A stretch of 64,000 bases of DNA from the NCBI RefSeq assembly GCF_017349295.1, contig NZ_JAFMPK010000048.1:115758-179757 (forward strand), written 5' to 3'. A program made the translations under genes and the position numbers. This DNA comes from Myceligenerans salitolerans. GTDB lineage: Bacteria > Actinomycetota > Actinomycetes > Actinomycetales > Cellulomonadaceae. This document shows positions 1 through 8,804 of the stretch, piece after piece. Positions within the stretch are counted from its first letter, which is position 1. The number at the start of each line of letters is the position of its first letter. A model generated the notes under the pieces. That model searched no databases. It was not told where the DNA came from and saw nothing but the letters and a program-made list of their open reading frames with translations.

Positions 1-374
1 CCACCGGCACCCTGACCGCCACCCCCAACGGCAACGGCAACGGCTTCGGCATCACCCTCTACTCCAACGGCAACACCACCACCCCGACCGCCACGTGCTC
101 ATCGCCCACCGGTGGTGACGGCGGGGCGGGAACCTGTTCGGTGACCGTCACCCCCGCCGACTCCTGGGGCGACCGGTTCAACACCACCTTCGAGGTCACC
201 GGCACCGACGACTGGGTCGTCACCATCAACACCGGATCCGGCCAGAGCCTCCAGAACTCCTGGAACGCCGACATCTCCGGCACCACCGGCACCCTGACCG
301 CCACCCCCAACGGCAACGGCAACGGCTTCGGCATCACCCTCTACTCCAACGGCAACACCACCGCCCCGACGGCC
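1..374 (+). repeat. Tandem duplication of the CBM2-like module (282-bp period)
   Basis: Bases 1-92 recur at 283-374 with only a few differences, an offset of 282 bp, which is 94 codons and keeps frame. This is an intragenic module duplication whose other copies lie outside the window. Confidence 0.9.
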
Positions 375-392
375 CGCTGCACCGCTGCCTGA
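1..392 (+). CDS. Secreted glycan-binding protein with CBM2-like modules (3' end only)
   Basis: The gene enters from the left edge; the first complete codon is at position 3 and the stop is TGA at 390-392. The visible protein is the end of one beta-rich module, a short Gly/Asp linker, and a complete final module of about 80 residues that begins at a Cys and ends in a Cys near the C-terminus. Conserved tryptophans, the N-G-N-G run and the FGITLY strand resemble family 2 cellulose/chitin-binding modules. No catalytic domain is visible, so the enzyme class cannot be named. It converges on the chitinase gene to its right and probably belongs to the same polysaccharide-degradation set. The CBM2-like assignment is inference from pattern. 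Confidence 0.7.
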   Translation, partial: TGTLTATPNGNGNGFGITLYSNGNTTTPTATCSSPTGGDGGAGTCSVTVTPADSWGDRFNTTFEVTGTDDWVVTINTGSGQSLQNSWNADISGTTGTLTATPNGNGNGFGITLYSNGNTTAPTARCTAA

Positions 393-410
393 CCCGCCGG
401 GCCCATGACC

Positions 411-451
411 GCCGGGGCAGCATCCCCCTCGTTCCCGGATGCTGCCCCGGC
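411..451 (+). terminator. Intrinsic terminator of the CBM2-like gene
   Basis: A perfect 15-bp stem (411-425 with 437-451) closes an 11-base loop 18 bases after the stop codon. There is no long T tract, as is common in high-GC actinobacteria. Confidence 0.75.
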
Positions 452-499
452 ACCCCGACCGCCGGGGCAACCGCCCCATCGACCCCCTGCCCCGGCGCA

Positions 500-562
500 C
501 ACGGGACCGCCGAGGTGGTCCGTCAGATCCTGACGTACCACCTCGGCGGTTCGTGTCCCGTG
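500..562 (-). terminator. Large inverted repeat, probably the terminator of the chitinase gene
   Basis: Inner arms 507-525 and 531-549 pair with a single mismatch around a 5-base loop. Outer arms 500-507 (CACGGGAC) and 555-562 (GTCCCGTG) extend it. It lies between two convergent genes and can serve both strands. Confidence 0.7.
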
Positions 563-587
563 AACGGAACCCGCGGGTGCCGGCCGG

Positions 588-2444
588 TCAGCAGGCGCCC
601 AGGTCCTCCCAGGGTCCCCACTCGCCGGCGCCCGGGGTGTCGCCCTGGGTCCACCACTTGGCGCGCCAGGTGTGACCGCCGTACTCGACCTCGTCACCAC
701 CCGTGTAGGCCGCGGTGCTCACCCAGGCCGCCGGGCAGTCACCCGTGCCGGGGTCGTCTGTCGGGTCGGGGCCGGGGTCACCGGAGCACGCTCCCAGGTC
801 CGTCCAGACGTCGGCAGTGCCCGGCGTCTCGCCCTGGGTCCACCACCGGGCCTGCCACTCGTGGCCGTCGTGCGAGGCGGTGTCACCGCCCGTGTAGACG
901 GTCGACGCGTCCCACGGCGCCGCCGTGCAGTCGTCCGCCGGCGGGTCGGTCGGGTCGTCCGTGGGCTCATCGGTGGGTTCATCGGTGGGTTCGTCGGTCG
1001 GGTCCTCCGTCGGCTGCGGGCCGGGGCCTCCGGACCCGAGCTCCGCCACGAGGGCCTCGTTGAGGTCACCCGTCTCGTCGCCCGACAGTTCCCACCACAT
1101 GGCGCCGCTGAGACCCTGCGCCTTGATCCACTGCGCCTTCTGCGTGACGGACTGCGGGGTGTCGAGGCTCCACCACTGCGTACCGTCGTACCGCCAGGCC
1201 GCGCCCACCTGCTCGTCGAAGTACTCGGTACCGAGGTTCTTCAGGATGTCGTAGTCCTCGTTGCCGGCCTCGTAGGTGCCGGGTGCCGCGCCGGTCGCCG
1301 TACCCCAGGCGTCGGACTGGGTCACTCCGGTCCAGCCGCGGCCGTACATCGCCAGGCCGAGCGTGAGCTGGGCGGGGTCGATCCCGTTGCCGGTGTACTC
1401 CGCGAGAGACTCGGAGATGCTGAACTGCCTCGCGGGCTCACGCGGGTCGTCCGGGTCCTGGTTCAGGTTGCCCTGGTGCCCGGTCAGGCTGGGGTTCCAT
1501 GCCCCGTGCAGGTCGTAGCCCTGGAGGTTTCCGAAGTCGAGCGATTCGAAGATCTCCGGGTCGTTCCAGCCACCGGCGGAGATGTCCTCCGGGTTCGCCG
1601 GGAGGAACGCCGTCAGCTCGTAGTGCTCGCCCGTCTCGGCGCCGTAGGCGTCGAGCTGGCGGCGGAACTCCGCGAGCAGCGCCTTGAAGTTCGCCGCGTC
1701 GTTCTCGGGGTCGACGTGGTTGCCCTCGTTGCCGTTGGGGGAACCGGGCCACTCCCAGTCGATGTCGATCCCGTCGAACACGCCGGCGGCCGCGCCCGGA
1801 CCACCACGACCGTCGATCACGGGCAGGTTGCCCTTGATGTACTGGTCGATGCAGGAGGACACGAAGTTCGCGCGGGACTCGGGCGTCGCGGCGGCCCGCG
1901 AGAAGTTCTTCGACCAGGTCCAGCCGCCGAGCGAGATCATGACCTTGATGTTCGGGTACTCCTCCTTCAGCTGCTTGAGCTGGTTGAAGGAGCCGGCCAG
2001 CGGCTGGTCCCAGGTGTCGGCGACGCCGGACACCGAGTCGGCCGCGGTGTATCCCATGCCGTAGTCGGCCCAGGCGTCACCGGCGCCGTCGGACCCGTTC
2101 GGCCCCTCGCCCTGCGCCTTGTTCGCCTCGAAGCACTCGAGGGTCTCGTGGTGGATGTTGCCGAACGCGTAGTTGACGTGGGTCAGGTCGTCGGCCATCC
2201 CCGCCTCGACGATGTCCTTGACCTGGTAGTCGCGGCCGTACACGCCCCATTGCGTGAAGTAGGCGACGTTGCGGTAGCCGTTGACGGCTGTCGTGCCGGC
2301 CGCCGGCTCCTCGGCGTTCGCGGTGGTCGCCAGCGCGGTGAGCGCCCCGGCTCCCGCGACGGCGAGCGCCGCGAGGCTCGCGACGACGCTGCGTCGCTTC
2401 CTGCGCCTGGCGCTCGACGACGCCGGGCTGTGCTCCAGCTCCAT
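588..2444 (-). CDS. Secreted GH18 chitinase with two C-terminal CBM5/12 modules
   Basis: Hydrolyses beta-1,4 links in chitin outside the cell by the substrate-assisted GH18 mechanism. The 618-residue product opens with a basic n-region and a hydrophobic core ending near A-N-A (about residue 44), a Sec signal peptide. The GH18 barrel runs from about 56 to 470, with S-L-G-G-W at 171-175 and the DxxDxDxE signature at 224-231, Glu231 being the acid/base. A Pro-Thr-Asp-Glu linker leads to two chitin-binding modules at about 513-560 and 571-618, each with the W-W-T-Q-G motif. An AAGGAG site lies 6 bases before the ATG. It follows a second chitinase gene by 85 bases on the same strand, so the two may be co-transcribed. 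Confidence 0.93.
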   Translation of the reverse strand: MELEHSPASSSARRRKRRSVVASLAALAVAGAGALTALATTANAEEPAAGTTAVNGYRNVAYFTQWGVYGRDYQVKDIVEAGMADDLTHVNYAFGNIHHETLECFEANKAQGEGPNGSDGAGDAWADYGMGYTAADSVSGVADTWDQPLAGSFNQLKQLKEEYPNIKVMISLGGWTWSKNFSRAAATPESRANFVSSCIDQYIKGNLPVIDGRGGPGAAAGVFDGIDIDWEWPGSPNGNEGNHVDPENDAANFKALLAEFRRQLDAYGAETGEHYELTAFLPANPEDISAGGWNDPEIFESLDFGNLQGYDLHGAWNPSLTGHQGNLNQDPDDPREPARQFSISESLAEYTGNGIDPAQLTLGLAMYGRGWTGVTQSDAWGTATGAAPGTYEAGNEDYDILKNLGTEYFDEQVGAAWRYDGTQWWSLDTPQSVTQKAQWIKAQGLSGAMWWELSGDETGDLNEALVAELGSGGPGPQPTEDPTDEPTDEPTDEPTDDPTDPPADDCTAAPWDASTVYTGGDTASHDGHEWQARWWTQGETPGTADVWTDLGACSGDPGPDPTDDPGTGDCPAAWVSTAAYTGGDEVEYGGHTWRAKWWTQGDTPGAGEWGPWEDLGAC

Positions 2445-2529
2445 GAGGGATCTCCTTCGTCCTCGTTCCCGACCTTCGGCCGGATGGTTCTCGGGTGTCG
2501 GTCTGCTGCGCGGTCCGTTCGCGCGGTGC

Positions 2530-4884
2530 TCACGGGTCGACGACGGTGACTCCCCGCGGGTGGTCGTAGGTGGTCGCGTAGTCGGTGCCGTCGATCGTCA
2601 CGACCACGTTGGAGAACTGCGCCACGGGCAGTGCCCACTTGAGGTTGTTGGTGATCGACCCGCCCGCGGGGATGCCGCCCGCCGGCACCGTGAACGTCGC
2701 GGTGTGGAAGTCGGCACCGAGACCGCCGATGTTGGGGCCGGACCGCCCCGGCGTGGTGGTGGTGCCGAGTCCGGACCAGTCGCTCATCGCACCGGTGTCG
2801 GTGGTCGCGTACTGGAAGGTCACGGTGGCCCCGGCGGGGATGGCGGTGTCCGAGCGGTTGTGGAAGAGCACCTTCGGCGCGATCGGGTAGTTGTTGTCGC
2901 CGAGCGCGAAGTCGGTGTACTCCAGGTCGAGGTCGAGCGCCTCGTCCGGTGTCGGCCCGTTCGCCTTGGTGCTGCCGTAGGCAGGGACGTCCGACAGTTT
3001 CGCGTGGAGCAGGTCGGTGAGCGTGGAGCCCATCTCGTACTGCCCCTTGGCCTGGTCGTAGCCGTAGTCGCCGGCGAGCTCCCAGATCATCACGCCGCCG
3101 AGCCCCGTGTCGGCCACGTAGTCGGCCTTCTCGGCGATGGCCCACTCCGCGTCGCCGGACAAGAACGTGCTGGTCCGAGCGTTCCACCACCACTCGTTCT
3201 TGGTGACGTCGTCGGTGTGGTGCGTGTAGCTGCCCTCGATGGTGCCCGGCACGCCGTACTCGTCCGTGTAGTCCCCGACGACGCCGTCGGCCAGGTTCTT
3301 CACGTGCCAGATCGGGTTCACGCCCGCGGGGACCGGGCTGCCGGCGGGGTCGGTGTCGTACCAGAGGTTGTCGATGCCGTCCGCGCCGTGCCCGCAGGCG
3401 TTGTTGGTGCCCGGCGGGCAGGTGTGGCCGGACGGGGGTACCGCGGTGCCGCCCATGCCGTTCGTGCCGCCGCTCACGCCCTGGAACCCGCGCGTGTAGT
3501 ACGGCACCCCGAGGTTGATCCGGCCGGCCTGCATGGCTCCCCGGAAGTAGTGCGCGGCCCAGTCGCCGTTGAGGTAGCCGATGCCGTCGTAGGCGGTGTA
3601 CACGCCGCCCGCGGCGAGCTCCGGGTCCTTCCCGTCGTCGAACAGTGCGGCGTTGCCGCCCACGTACTTGTTCCAGGCTCCGTGCAGGTCGTACGTCATC
3701 AGGTTGACGTAGTCGACGTACTCGGTGATCTGGTGGACCTCCATGCCCCGCAGCAGCCAGCCGGACGACGGCGTGGCCGTGGTCAGCATGTAGTACTCGC
3801 CGTCCTCGGCCCCGGCGGCGTCGAGGTGCTCCCGCAGGGTCTTCATGAGCGCGACGTAGCCCTCGACCAGCTCGCCGCGCCGCGCGTTGGAGAACTCGAA
3901 GTCGAGCGGGTTGCCCGCGTCGTTGTTCGACGTGGGGTACTCGTAGTCGATGTCGATGCCGTCGAACCCGTACTCGCGGATGAAGTCCACGACCGAGGCG
4001 GCGAAGGTGTCGATGCGTGCCTGGGAGTCGGTCATCGTGTAGAAGCCGCCCGACGCGACGCGGTTGCCGTCGCCGTCGAAGTAGCCGCCCGTCTCGGCCC
4101 AGCCGCCGACGGCCGGGATGACCTTCACTCCGGGGTGCTGCTCCTTGTACCGGTGCAGCAGGTTGAAGTGGCCGGTGTAGGGCAGGGTGGGGTCCATCTC
4201 GGCACCCGCGACGCCCGGCCAGGTCATGTCGGTGGCGGGGTTGCCGGGCACATCGGCGTTGACGGACACCCGGTAGTCCTCGCCGACGTGGGCGAACGCG
4301 TAGTTGATGTGGCTCACCGAATCCCACGGGATGTCGCCGGCCAGGTAGGCGGGCTGGCCACCCGCGCCGGTGCGCCAGCTCGTGAAGTAGCCGATCACGC
4401 GGCGGTCGAGGCCGCCCGGCAGGATCTCGCGGCCGTCCGTGTCGTAGACGTCGCAGTACGGGGTGTCCACGCCTGCGGTGGGAGCCATGCCGTCGGGACG
4501 GCAGACCTCGTCGGGATTCCCGACCGGAGGGTCGGTGGGCTCGTCGGTGGGCTCGTCGGTCGGGTCGTCCGTCGGCTCGTCGGTGGGCGTCGGTGTCGGC
4601 TCGGGCGTGCCGCACGCGCCCTGGTCCTCCCAGGGTCCCCATTGCGCGGCACCGGGCGTCTCGTTCTGGGTCCACCACTTGGCGCGCCAGTTGTGGCCGT
4701 CGTACGAGGCGACGTCGTCCGCGACGTACACCGCCGAGGACGACCACGGGGCGGCGCACTCCACGGCCGCGGCCCGGGGTGCGGCAGCCGTCGCGGCGAC
4801 CCCGCCGCCGGCCACGGCGAGCGCGACCGCGAGTGCGACGGCTCGCCAGACGCGATGCCGGGGTGGTGTGTGTTCGGTCTTCAT
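2530..4884 (-). CDS. Secreted GH18 chitinase with N-terminal CBM5/12 and a C-terminal beta-sandwich-like module
   Basis: A 784-residue chitinase. The start at 4884 is chosen over an upstream in-frame ATG because it is followed at once by a signal peptide (MKTEH, hydrophobic to about residue 40) and preceded by AGGAGAGG. A CBM5/12 module spans about 43-91, then a Pro-Thr-Asp-Glu linker, then GH18 from about 161, with the catalytic DGIDIDYE at 308-315 (Glu315). After the barrel a C-terminal stretch of about 125 residues (from Y-T-D-F-A-L) looks like an all-beta binding module I cannot assign. Module order is the reverse of the neighbouring chitinase, while the linkers and binding modules are close in sequence, which suggests module shuffling or complementary attack on chitin. 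Confidence 0.92.
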   Translation of the reverse strand: MKTEHTPPRHRVWRAVALAVALAVAGGGVAATAAAPRAAAVECAAPWSSSAVYVADDVASYDGHNWRAKWWTQNETPGAAQWGPWEDQGACGTPEPTPTPTDEPTDDPTDEPTDEPTDPPVGNPDEVCRPDGMAPTAGVDTPYCDVYDTDGREILPGGLDRRVIGYFTSWRTGAGGQPAYLAGDIPWDSVSHINYAFAHVGEDYRVSVNADVPGNPATDMTWPGVAGAEMDPTLPYTGHFNLLHRYKEQHPGVKVIPAVGGWAETGGYFDGDGNRVASGGFYTMTDSQARIDTFAASVVDFIREYGFDGIDIDYEYPTSNNDAGNPLDFEFSNARRGELVEGYVALMKTLREHLDAAGAEDGEYYMLTTATPSSGWLLRGMEVHQITEYVDYVNLMTYDLHGAWNKYVGGNAALFDDGKDPELAAGGVYTAYDGIGYLNGDWAAHYFRGAMQAGRINLGVPYYTRGFQGVSGGTNGMGGTAVPPSGHTCPPGTNNACGHGADGIDNLWYDTDPAGSPVPAGVNPIWHVKNLADGVVGDYTDEYGVPGTIEGSYTHHTDDVTKNEWWWNARTSTFLSGDAEWAIAEKADYVADTGLGGVMIWELAGDYGYDQAKGQYEMGSTLTDLLHAKLSDVPAYGSTKANGPTPDEALDLDLEYTDFALGDNNYPIAPKVLFHNRSDTAIPAGATVTFQYATTDTGAMSDWSGLGTTTTPGRSGPNIGGLGADFHTATFTVPAGGIPAGGSITNNLKWALPVAQFSNVVVTIDGTDYATTYDHPRGVTVVDP

Positions 4885-4980
4885 TGCCCCTACCTCTCCT
4901 CGTCCCCCTAAAAGTAAGGAGAGGTTCCATTCTCGGAATCCGTGATCTCCACAATGGCGGCGGAGGAATCGGGACTGCCA

Positions 4981-4996
4981 TACGGGAAACCCCGTA
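4981..4996. promoter_or_regulatory. Short perfect inverted repeat upstream of the chitinase pair
   Basis: TACGGG and CCCGTA are separated by AAAC, between the regulator's stop and the chitinase start. It could be an operator for the adjacent LuxR-type regulator or a weak terminator; the 6-bp arms are too short to decide. Confidence 0.3.
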
Positions 4997-5043
4997 CCCG
5001 AGCTCACCGAGACGCGATCGACCGGCCCGCGCACCAGCCGTGG

Positions 5044-7104
5044 TCAGGCCGTCCGATAGGCCAGCACCGCCAGCTCCGTCCGGGAACGGACGCCCAGCTT
5101 GCGGAACACCCGGCCCAGATGCACCTCGACCGTCCGGACCGAGACGTAGAGCCGCTCCGCGACCTGCCGGTTGGTCCGCCCCTGCGCGACGAGCCGGGCC
5201 ACGTCGAGCTCTCGCTCCGTCAGCAGCTCTCCCCAGTGCGCGAACCGGTCGCGCACGGCTTCGGCCGCACGCGCACCACGCTCCTGGCGCTCGACGTCGA
5301 GACGCGTGACGTTCTCGGCCGTGGCGACCTCGGGCGTGTTCGCCGCCCCGTCGGCGTCGGCGTTCGCCTGCCTCTCACTCCTCCGGCCCGCGCCGTGCGG
5401 GGACCGCCGGTCCGGGAGGAACGCCAGCGCACCGGACTCCACGAACAGCGCTCGCGCCGCCAGCAGGTGGGCGGCGGCCTCGGAGTCGTGCCCGTGCCGT
5501 TCGAGCGCCCGAGCGATGACCACCTCGGTCAGGCCGCGCTCGAACGTGGAACCCACCGTCTGCGACACCTCGACCGCGCGCTCGGCCGCGCGCCGCAGGA
5601 CACCGGGCTCGGCGAGTGCGACCTCGGCCCGCGCCAGGTCGAGCTTCATCCGCAGCCCGGCGACGCGTGGCGCCGGGCCCAGGACCGCGGCTCGCAGCTG
5701 TGCCAGATGGCGCCGGGCCGCACGTTGCTGACCGGCACGGAGGAAGAGCTCCGCCGGGTCCGGCGTCGGGAGCCACCACGCCCGCAGTTCCGCTCCTCCG
5801 CGCTCGGCAGCCAGGCAGAGGAAGGTGGCCGCCTGGACGTGCCGGCCGGCCCGGGTCGCCTCGACCGCCTTGTCACCGAGCTGCGCCGCCCGCACGACCG
5901 CGGCCGCCGCTCCGGCGGAGGATGCCTCCAGCGCACGCGTCGCCGTGCTCACCGAACCCGTCCGGACCAGGTCGAGCCGGCGCGCCAGCGCCACGCCCAG
6001 TCCGCCGAAGGCGAGCGCGACGGGCAGCCGCCGCGCCGCGTCGGCCAGGACGCCGGCGGCACGGTCGAGCTCTCCGGAACGCGTGGCGACCAGCGCCTGC
6101 ACCACTCGGAGATGGGCCTCCACCAGCGGGCTGACGCAGCCCGGCGCCTCGAACCAGCACCCTTCCCGGCGCGCCGGCGCGACGTCGGGCAGCACCTCGG
6201 CCAGAGCCGCCGCGGCCTTCTCCACGTCGGCGTGCAGGACGGCGAGCGCACCGACCGCGGCGCGCAGCGCGCCGCGGTCGTGCTCCGACCCGAGGACGTC
6301 GGCCAGGCCCGGGTCCGGGTCCCCGTCCCGCAGGGCGAGCGCCGCGGTGAGCGTCGGCACGGCGTCGCCGGCCTGGCGCGCGAAGGAGATGGCGTCGTGC
6401 ACGTGACCGCCCAGCAGCGCCGCGCGGCTCGCCACGGCCCCGGCACGCCGCCGCGTCGCACCCGTCCCCTGGCTCACGGCCTCCCGCGCCACCTCGTGGG
6501 CGCGCGCCGTGTCGCCGCGCGCGAGGTGGCGTTCGGCGAGTTCGACGAGACCGTCGGCGAGCAGCGGATCGCCCTCCATCGTGCTGAGCGCGGTGTGCCA
6601 GAGAGCGACCTCGGCCCGCCCGGATCCTCGGAGCGTGTTGGCGAGCCCGACGTGCGCGGCCGTCCGCGCGGCGAGGTCGGCGTCGTCGTGCACGATCTGC
6701 CGGACCCGCTGGTCGCGGAAGGAGAAACGGCCGCCCACGAGGTGCAGGTAGTCGCCGGCCGGTCCCGAGACCAGGTCCTCGATGTCGGCCCCTGCGGCCG
6801 CGAGCAGCACCTCGGCGCGATCGATGACGGCGACGGCGGCGGTCAGCAGGATCCGTCGGGTGTCGTCGTCGAGACGTTCCAGGCCCGGGTGGGCCGCCCG
6901 GGCCGCCGGCACCGCCGGCAGGGGGTCCGGAAGCAGGGAAGCACCGGTCAGGTGCTCCGTATGAAGAATGTTCTCGAGTTCGGCTCGAGCCTTGAGGTCG
7001 CCTTCGACCATGTCGGACAGGGCGGCCGAGACGTGTGGCGCGACGGTGCGGCACTGCGTCCCGGTCGTGGACTCTTCCGTACGAGCTGATGTGGCGGAAG
7101 CCAT
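5044..7104 (-). CDS. LuxR-family regulator resembling LAL/MalT proteins but without the ATPase domain
   Basis: A 686-residue DNA-binding regulator. The last 60 residues are a LuxR-type helix-turn-helix (L-T-E-R-E-L-D-V-A-R-L to V-H-L-G-R-V-F-R-K-L). The preceding 550 residues are Ala/Leu/Arg-rich helices resembling the winged-helix and TPR-like arm of large ATP-binding LuxR (LAL) regulators. No Walker A loop (GxxGxGKT) occurs anywhere, and the N-terminus begins roughly where the segment after the ATPase would start. GGGAGG lies 4 bases before the ATG, so the short form looks like a real start. It sits directly upstream of two chitinases on the same strand, which suggests control of chitin use; that role is inference. 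Confidence 0.75.
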   Translation of the reverse strand: MASATSARTEESTTGTQCRTVAPHVSAALSDMVEGDLKARAELENILHTEHLTGASLLPDPLPAVPAARAAHPGLERLDDDTRRILLTAAVAVIDRAEVLLAAAGADIEDLVSGPAGDYLHLVGGRFSFRDQRVRQIVHDDADLAARTAAHVGLANTLRGSGRAEVALWHTALSTMEGDPLLADGLVELAERHLARGDTARAHEVAREAVSQGTGATRRRAGAVASRAALLGGHVHDAISFARQAGDAVPTLTAALALRDGDPDPGLADVLGSEHDRGALRAAVGALAVLHADVEKAAAALAEVLPDVAPARREGCWFEAPGCVSPLVEAHLRVVQALVATRSGELDRAAGVLADAARRLPVALAFGGLGVALARRLDLVRTGSVSTATRALEASSAGAAAAVVRAAQLGDKAVEATRAGRHVQAATFLCLAAERGGAELRAWWLPTPDPAELFLRAGQQRAARRHLAQLRAAVLGPAPRVAGLRMKLDLARAEVALAEPGVLRRAAERAVEVSQTVGSTFERGLTEVVIARALERHGHDSEAAAHLLAARALFVESGALAFLPDRRSPHGAGRRSERQANADADGAANTPEVATAENVTRLDVERQERGARAAEAVRDRFAHWGELLTERELDVARLVAQGRTNRQVAERLYVSVRTVEVHLGRVFRKLGVRSRTELAVLAYRTA

Positions 7105-7211
7105 AGCGCCTCCCGATTTTGTTCACGACGAGAACAAGTATGCACCCCAGATATTTCACCCGGGTGAATCACTTGGTCGGTTGTCCACCCGCGCCGTGTC
7201 CCGCGGCCCGA

Positions 7212-7637
7212 TCAGGCGTCCAACAGAATGGTCACCGGCCCGTCGTTCACCAGCTCCACCGCCATGTCCGCGCCGAACAGGCCGGTCGCCACCTCGAGCC
7301 CGCGGGAGCGAAGATCCTCGACGACGGCGTCCACCAGCGGTTCCGCGACCGGCCCCGGAGCGGCGGCACTCCACGTGGGACGCCGTCCCTTGCGCGCGTC
7401 TCCGTACAGCGTGAACTGACTGACCACGAGGACGGGCGCGCCGACGTCGACGGCGGAGCGTTCGTCGCGCAGGATGCGCAGTTCGGCGATCTTGCGCGCG
7501 ATCGTCGCGACCTGCTCGGGGCCGTCGTCGTGCGTCGCGCCGACGAGCGCCAGCAGCCCGGGCCGGTCGATCTGTCCGACGACGTCCCCGGCGACGGTCA
7601 CGCTCGCGCGCGTCACGCGCTGGATCACGGCTCTCAT
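7212..7637 (-). CDS. dtd: D-aminoacyl-tRNA deacylase
   Basis: Releases D-amino acids (notably D-Tyr) and glycine from wrongly charged tRNAs. At 141 residues the length is typical. The N-terminus MRAVIQRV, the S-Q-F-T-L-Y-G-D motif and the C-terminal N-D-G-P-V-T motif are the family's two active-site signatures, and both are intact. The gene stands between the LuxR-type regulator and an asparaginase on the same strand, 33 bases after the latter's stop, so it may be the distal gene of that operon. Confidence 0.95.
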   Translation of the reverse strand: MRAVIQRVTRASVTVAGDVVGQIDRPGLLALVGATHDDGPEQVATIARKIAELRILRDERSAVDVGAPVLVVSQFTLYGDARKGRRPTWSAAAPGPVAEPLVDAVVEDLRSRGLEVATGLFGADMAVELVNDGPVTILLDA

Positions 7638-7670
7638 GCGGGCGATCCTAGGAGGTCGCGCAAGAAGGGC

Positions 7671-8804
7671 CTACGAGAACGCCACCTCGACGCCACCCAC
7701 CGGGTGCCCGCCACCCAGCACCGGGACGTCGCCCATCGCCTCCAGGGCGGACAGGTCCACGCCCGGCACGTCGGCGGCACCGGCCCGCCGGAGCGCAGCG
7801 GCCAGGATCGCGGGCCGGGGACGCGGGCCACCGTCGAGCACCTTGAACGCGACGGCCGAACCGTCCGGCAGCCCCGCGCCGTAGACGCCGTCGGCCCCGT
7901 CCTTCGCGACGAGCCCCGGGACCGCCCGCATCGCGAGCGTCGCCTCACGGCCCTCGCCGCCGACCATCCCGGGGTGGGCGTTCATCGCGCGGGCGACCCG
8001 CGCCTCGACGTCGTCCGGCGCACCGGCGATCCGCCCGAAAGCCCTGGCAAGGCCCGACAACGTGGTGCTGAACAGCGGCGCGCCGCAGCCGTCGACGGTG
8101 ACGTGTGCCGGTTCGACGCCGGTGAGGCGGACGAGCCACTCCCGGATCTCCACCTGCACCGGATGGTCGATCTCGAGGTAGCTCTCCCGCGACCAGCCGT
8201 TGACGACACAGGTCGCGAGCATCCCGGCATGTTTCCCGGAGCAGTTCTGGGCGATCCGCGCGGGCCCCGGTCCGTCGCCCTCCTCGACGTGGTCCGCCAG
8301 CTGCCACGCGAACGCCGACGGCGGGTGCAACGGCATGTCGGGCGTGTTCCGGAGGTCGTCGGGGGTGAGCCCGGCGCGGCTCAGGATCTCCCGCACGCCC
8401 GCGCGGTGAACCGGCTCGCCGTTGTGGCTCGCCGCGACCAGCGCGAGCAGGGGGTCGGGCAGGTCGAGACCGTTGTCCAGCATCGCGAGCGCCTGCACCG
8501 GCTTGGCCGACGACCGGGGCCAGATGGCCACGTCCGGATCGCCGACGGCCAACCGCACCGTCCCGTCGGGTCCGAGTACCACCAGGTGCCCGAGGTGCAC
8601 GGACTCCACCAGCCCGCCCCGCAGGACGTGCGCCAGCGGAGCGGCGCCGTCGGCCACGGTGCGACCCGGCTCCGGTGTTCCCGGCGCGGAGGTCGCCACC
8701 GACGGGACCGCGGCCGTCCCGGGCATGCCCTCGCCGGCGGTGCCCCGTGGGGTCTCGGCGGCCGGGACCGTGTCCCGTGGCGGCACGTGGGCGTGCGTCA
8801 CCAT
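7671..8804 (-). CDS. L-asparaginase II-type protein (rhizobial/actinobacterial family)
   Basis: Likely hydrolyses asparagine to aspartate and ammonia. The 377-residue product has the Asparaginase_II family features: H-V-L-R-G-G-L-V-E-S near the start of the fold, S-S-A-K-P-V-Q-A, A-A-S-H-N-G-E, N-C-S-G-K-H-A-G-M and D-G-C-G-A-P. About 55 N-terminal residues are low-complexity (Pro, Ala, Thr) and probably disordered. The ATG at 8804 overlaps the stop of the upstream DUF2516 gene (ATGGTGA), which indicates translational coupling. Confidence 0.88.
   Translation of the reverse strand: MVTHAHVPPRDTVPAAETPRGTAGEGMPGTAAVPSVATSAPGTPEPGRTVADGAAPLAHVLRGGLVESVHLGHLVVLGPDGTVRLAVGDPDVAIWPRSSAKPVQALAMLDNGLDLPDPLLALVAASHNGEPVHRAGVREILSRAGLTPDDLRNTPDMPLHPPSAFAWQLADHVEEGDGPGPARIAQNCSGKHAGMLATCVVNGWSRESYLEIDHPVQVEIREWLVRLTGVEPAHVTVDGCGAPLFSTTLSGLARAFGRIAGAPDDVEARVARAMNAHPGMVGGEGREATLAMRAVPGLVAKDGADGVYGAGLPDGSAVAFKVLDGGPRPRPAILAAALRRAGAADVPGVDLSALEAMGDVPVLGGGHPVGGVEVAFS

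Noticed and set aside
672-4911. Very long open frames on the plus strand opposite the two chitinases
   Set aside because: They arise from GC-rich third positions of the real genes; no ribosome sites, Arg/Val/Gly-biased products without domains.
4885-5043. DasR-type operators upstream of the chitinases
   Set aside because: No sequence close to the ACTGGTCTAGACCAGT dyad is present.
5873-7159. A 428-codon open frame overlapping the LuxR-type regulator on the same strand
   Set aside because: Arg/Gly-rich shadow reading; the other frame carries the LuxR helix-turn-helix and has the ribosome site.
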